Shown one piece after another: positions 61,153 to 64,000 of a DNA stretch of 64,000 nt (position 1 is the stretch's first letter; each line of letters begins with the position of its first letter). The notes under the pieces are model-generated. The model was not told the origin of the DNA. It saw only the letters and a program-made list of their open reading frames with translations, and did no database searches. This DNA is from Schizochytrium sp. CCTCC M209059 (lineage: Eukaryota; Sar; Bigyra; Thraustochytrida; Thraustochytriidae): contig KN805415.1 in assembly GCA_000818945.1 (NCBI GenBank), positions 124,275-188,274 on the forward strand, read 5' to 3'. The translations under genes were made by a program, and so were the position numbers.

Positions 61153-62987
61153 TTAGGGAGGAGGAGAGGAGGAGGAGGAAGAGGAGGCATCGGCTTTACT
61201 TTCCTTGGCGTCCGCGGCAGCGGTGTCAGCAGTAGTAGCAGCGGTAGCAGCATCCTCGGCAGCGACCTCGGGGTCAACCTCCATGAGACCGCCACACTCG
61301 GTTCCCTTCTTGTACGACTTGCGAGATCCCATTTCGCTGTTGGCGGCAGCGTCGTCGGCGCCGTTGCTTTCGGACTTCTTGGTATCAGCCTCAGCCTTGA
61401 CATCATTGGACTCGGCAGGATTGGCGGCACTGGGCGCAGCAGAAGAAGAGGAAGAGGAGCGGTCCTGGTGGGTATCATCCTCGTAGTACTCGGCAGGATG
61501 GTCAGGGCGCTGGACGTAGCTGGGAGCGTCAGGGTCTGCTTCGTCAATTGCGATTTTGGCGCGCTCGTCCGGATTGGAAAAGTCGTTGGGGCGGTCTTGG
61601 AACTGAACGCTCGGCACGGCCTCAAGCTGCGACAAGTTCTCCAGAATGATGTTCGTGTACTTGTCCAGGTAGGCGCGCGAGTTTGCATTCTTCATCATAG
61701 GGTCCGGTGTGAGGTGCAGAAAGTGGTTCGGGCCAAAGTAGTTGTGGTACTGGTTCCACGGGATATCGTTCTGCATCTCGTCTTGCTTGCCAAGAGCGAT
61801 GCCCGTTTCATAGGCCCAGCAGCGGGCCACATTGCGTGGCGTGTATCCACCACCTCCGAGCAGAATCACAGGAAGACCAAAGGATTTTACGTACTCGACT
61901 GCGTAGCCATGACCATGAAGGGACAGATTCCAGCAGCCGAGACGATCGCCGGTAATGGAGTCGGCGCCGCAGCACATGACCACAGCGCCAGGCTGAAAGT
62001 GGGCCATAATGCTGGAAATAACGGGCTTGAAGATGCTCTCAAAGCCAGCGTCGTCAAGACCGTCCTTGAGCGGAAAATTCACTGCGTAGTTTTTGCCGTT
62101 GCGCGCTCCCGTGTCCGTATAAGCGCCGCTGCCGGGGAAAAAATCACCGTACTTGTGAAAGGAGCAAGTCATGACCCGATTCGTCGTGTAAAACGCCTCC
62201 TCGACGCCGTCGCCGTGGTGGATGTCAATGTCAATGTAAAGGACACGAGGATGGTACTTGAGGAGCTCCACAATGGAGAGCACAATGTCGTTGATGTAGC
62301 AAAAGCCGGAAGCCTCACCCTTCTTTGCGTGATGCAGACCGCCGGACCAGTTGATGCACACATCAGCTTGGCCGTGGTTTACCTTGATGGCAGCGTCCAG
62401 AGAGGCACCGGAGCAGCTCGACATGAAATTATACAGGCCGTCAAAGATGGGGCAGTCCGAGTATGGGCCCACATTGAAGCGGGTCATTTGCTTTTCGAAC
62501 TCTTGCTCCGTATCCGGGGAGATGCGTCTGAGAAAGTCCACGTACTCGTGCGTGTGAAAGCGCTCAAGATCCTCAGCGGTGGCATCATGGGGCCGGAGGA
62601 CTTCCATCTTGCGGAACATGCCGTACGTGAGCAGGAGATGGTGCGTCAGCTTGAGCCGATGCGGCTTCATCGGGTGGGACGGGCTGTGTATACAGACATT
62701 GAGTTCAGCCGGGATGTTTGATGCGTCCGTCAGTGATTCTCTATTCTATTTGTGTTACAATATTATCCATCCATGATGCTCGCACAGGTAGCTCGCTATA
62801 GCGCGAGAACACGTTCATGCACTGCCTGCTCGACGGACAGAAGGATTCCATTCATTGATTGATTCATTGATTGATTCGTCGCTCCCAGCACTTACCCATA
62901 ATAGTAGGACCCAAATTCTGGTTTATAAAAGTACGCCACGCGCGACTTGCGCTGCGCGGCGGTGGACTGCGATGCAGAAGCCGACAT
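61153..62987 (-). CDS. Class I histone deacetylase (RPD3/HDAC1-type), two exons
   Basis: CDS = complement(join(61153..62683, 62896..62987)), 540 aa. Exon 1 starts at the ATG at 62987 (MSASASQSTAAQRK) and encodes RVAYFYKPEFGSYYY, the conserved first strand of the family. The 212-bp intron (donor GGTAAGTG, acceptor TACACAG) restores Gly31 and joins it to PSHPMKPHRLKLTHHLLL. The deacetylase core is complete: HH at 148-149 in INWSGGLHHAKK; zinc ligands D184, H186 and D272 (IDIDIHHGDG and CCGADS); catalytic Tyr311 in GGGGYTPRNVARCW. The tail (about 390-540) is acidic and Ser/Ala-rich. It removes acetyl groups from histones in corepressor complexes. An ATG at 62670 lies inside the conserved HPMKPHR and is not the start. 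Confidence 0.95.
62684..62895 (-). other. Intron of the histone deacetylase gene
   Basis: Minus-strand donor GTAAGT starts at 62895 and the acceptor ACAG ends at 62684; 212 bp. Both borders split the same Gly codon. Confidence 0.93.
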
Positions 62988-63697
62988 CTCGGCAAGCTCG
63001 GCGAGTTGATTTCACTCTTCTTTCTGTGCTGCCGTGCAACGAGCTATCCAAGTCAGGCAAGGAGATTGGTCCTTGGGCCTGAAGATACGTCAGGGTCAAA
63101 GCAGAAGAAAGGGGAAAAAAGGTGGTTGACACGCGGCGAGCCTTTGGGGCGGTGCGCTTCGTCACTCTCGCGGGAAACCAAACTAAACTCGGGCCTGCGC
63201 GCAAGTTCCTGGCGCGTCTCGGTCGACCTGCCTGCCGACAAGCCCTCGCCGCCCTCGCCGTCCGCGCGCGCCCGCACGCGCACGCTCCCGTGATCTCCGC
63301 GTCGATCTCGATTTGCCGACCGACCAAAAAATTAAAAGTTTTGGACACACACAGACACAGAAAAAAAATAAAAAAATCATAAAAGAACGGATAGAACGCG
63401 AGATGGAACAACAGTAACAAACGGAGGCGCGCAAGTGCGGCATAGCAGCGGTCAAAATTGGATTTTACGGACGCGCAAGTGGGCAAAAGACCGCCGCAGA
63501 GCCCTTCGTGGGTGGCCACGAAAGGGAGCGAGCGCACGGACTGTGCTCTGCGCATTCCAGAGTCGCTCGTGGAGCGGCGCGACCGAGAGATTGTCGCGCG
63601 GTAAATCGAAAACGAAGACCCGAGGAAGGTCGGGTTCGGACGGAGCAAGCCCTGCGCGAGGAAGCGAGCAGACCCGCTTGCGAGGAGGTAAGCAGCC
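62988..63697. other. Shared upstream region of HDAC and the right-edge gene
   Basis: 710 bp between two divergent starts. It holds an A-rich patch (about 63320-63390) and GC-rich, CpG-dense DNA on both sides. No gene is seen. Confidence 0.5.
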
Positions 63698-64000
63698 ATG
63701 GCGGACACGGCGTCAGACTCGAGCTCCGACGCAGACCTGAACGAGTTCCTGGGGCTTCCGGAGGACTACGAGCTGCCCGATGAGGACGACGGTGACGACG
63801 AGATCGTCAATGGCCAGGACCTCGCGAATGGCAATGGCAAGAAGCGGGGCCTCGGAGTCGCAGATCCCCTGTTTTCGCTGCGTCTCGTCGAGCGCATGAC
63901 CCTCGAAAGCAACGTCGAGGGCCTCGAGCTTATGTTGACCAAGGCCGAAGCCGAGGCGGGAGAACGGCAAGCCCTTGCCGATGACCCAGAGGTCAGGGAC
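63698..64000 (+). CDS. Acidic protein, N-terminal part only (cut by window end)
   Basis: Open from the ATG at 63698 (context GCAGCCATGG) to the last base, 101 codons. The sequence starts MADTASDSSSDADLNEFLGL, continues acidic with an Asp/Glu run, then becomes helical (LFSLRLVERMTLESNVEGLE and a charged Ala/Glu segment). No domain is recognisable from this fragment. It is head-to-head with the HDAC gene. Confidence 0.7.
   Translation, partial: MADTASDSSSDADLNEFLGLPEDYELPDEDDGDDEIVNGQDLANGNGKKRGLGVADPLFSLRLVERMTLESNVEGLELMLTKAEAEAGERQALADDPEVRD

Noticed and set aside
61021..62721. Plus-strand open frame of 566 codons opposite the HDAC gene
   Set aside because: It is antisense shadow. All zinc-binding and catalytic motifs lie on the minus strand, and introns there explain the true gene.
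62896..62945. Possibility that VAYFYKPEFGSYYYG is chance similarity
   Set aside because: It matches the conserved HDAC start in position, frame and splice phase at once, with a consensus donor and a matching acceptor.

Overview
This is a nuclear window from a eukaryote. The genes are well separated, lie on both strands, have mostly intron-free GC-rich coding regions, and include ciliary, spliceable and organelle-targeted proteins. Where introns can be resolved they are short (63-212 bp) with GT...AG borders (GTAAGT or GTGCGT donors). The mix fits a zoosporic protist: three ciliary genes, an SOS1-like Na+/H+ exchanger, a two-domain His4-like enzyme, a class I HDAC and CDC20, with sparse introns and high GC. 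A thraustochytrid-like stramenopile is my best guess. That is inference from gene content and layout, not from a database search.

Left part (1-16.2 kb): valyl-tRNA synthetase (+), a mitochondrial uL24-like protein (-), an EF-hand/WD40 protein of the CFAP337/WDR49 type (+), a GT28-type sterol-glucosyltransferase-like enzyme (-), a 1.7 kb non-coding stretch with a 12-N assembly gap, and a poly-Q nuclear protein with a Myb/SANT-like region and a Cys cluster (-).

Middle (16.2-28.4 kb): about 12 kb in which I find no credible gene. It is packed with tetra-, penta- and hexanucleotide repeats, hairpins, a Z-DNA-prone tract and one diverged 50-bp repeat pair. This contrasts sharply with the rest of the window, which carries roughly one gene per 2.5 kb.

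Right part (28.4-64 kb): an orphan 796-aa protein (+), a 145-aa three-exon tail-anchored protein (+), an ETF-beta lysine methyltransferase-like enzyme (-), a PAP2-family membrane protein with an altered catalytic motif (+), an Na+/H+ exchanger with a split cyclic-nucleotide-binding domain (-), a two-exon VOC/glyoxalase-fold protein (+), a two-exon MORN-repeat protein (-), IFT144/WDR19 (+), a HisI-HisE type histidine enzyme (-), an LRP1-type zinc-finger-like protein (-), DBP5-type RNA helicase (-), a mitochondrial RCC1-like protein (+), CDC20 (-), a class I histone deacetylase with a hidden first exon (-), and the start of an acidic protein cut by the window end (+).

The genes are not an operon-like system. 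Functional themes are cilium assembly and motility (CFAP337-like, MORN/RSPH10B-like, IFT144), cell cycle and chromatin (CDC20, HDAC), gene expression (ValRS, DBP5, uL24m, RCC1-like) and membrane or lipid functions (NHE, PAP2, glucosyltransferase). The strongest results from direct reading are four corrected gene models (HDAC, MORN, VOC, tail-anchored protein), a possible regulated intron at the ValRS stop codon, the repeat-rich gene-free block, and a perfect 21-bp inverted repeat at 56.3 kb.
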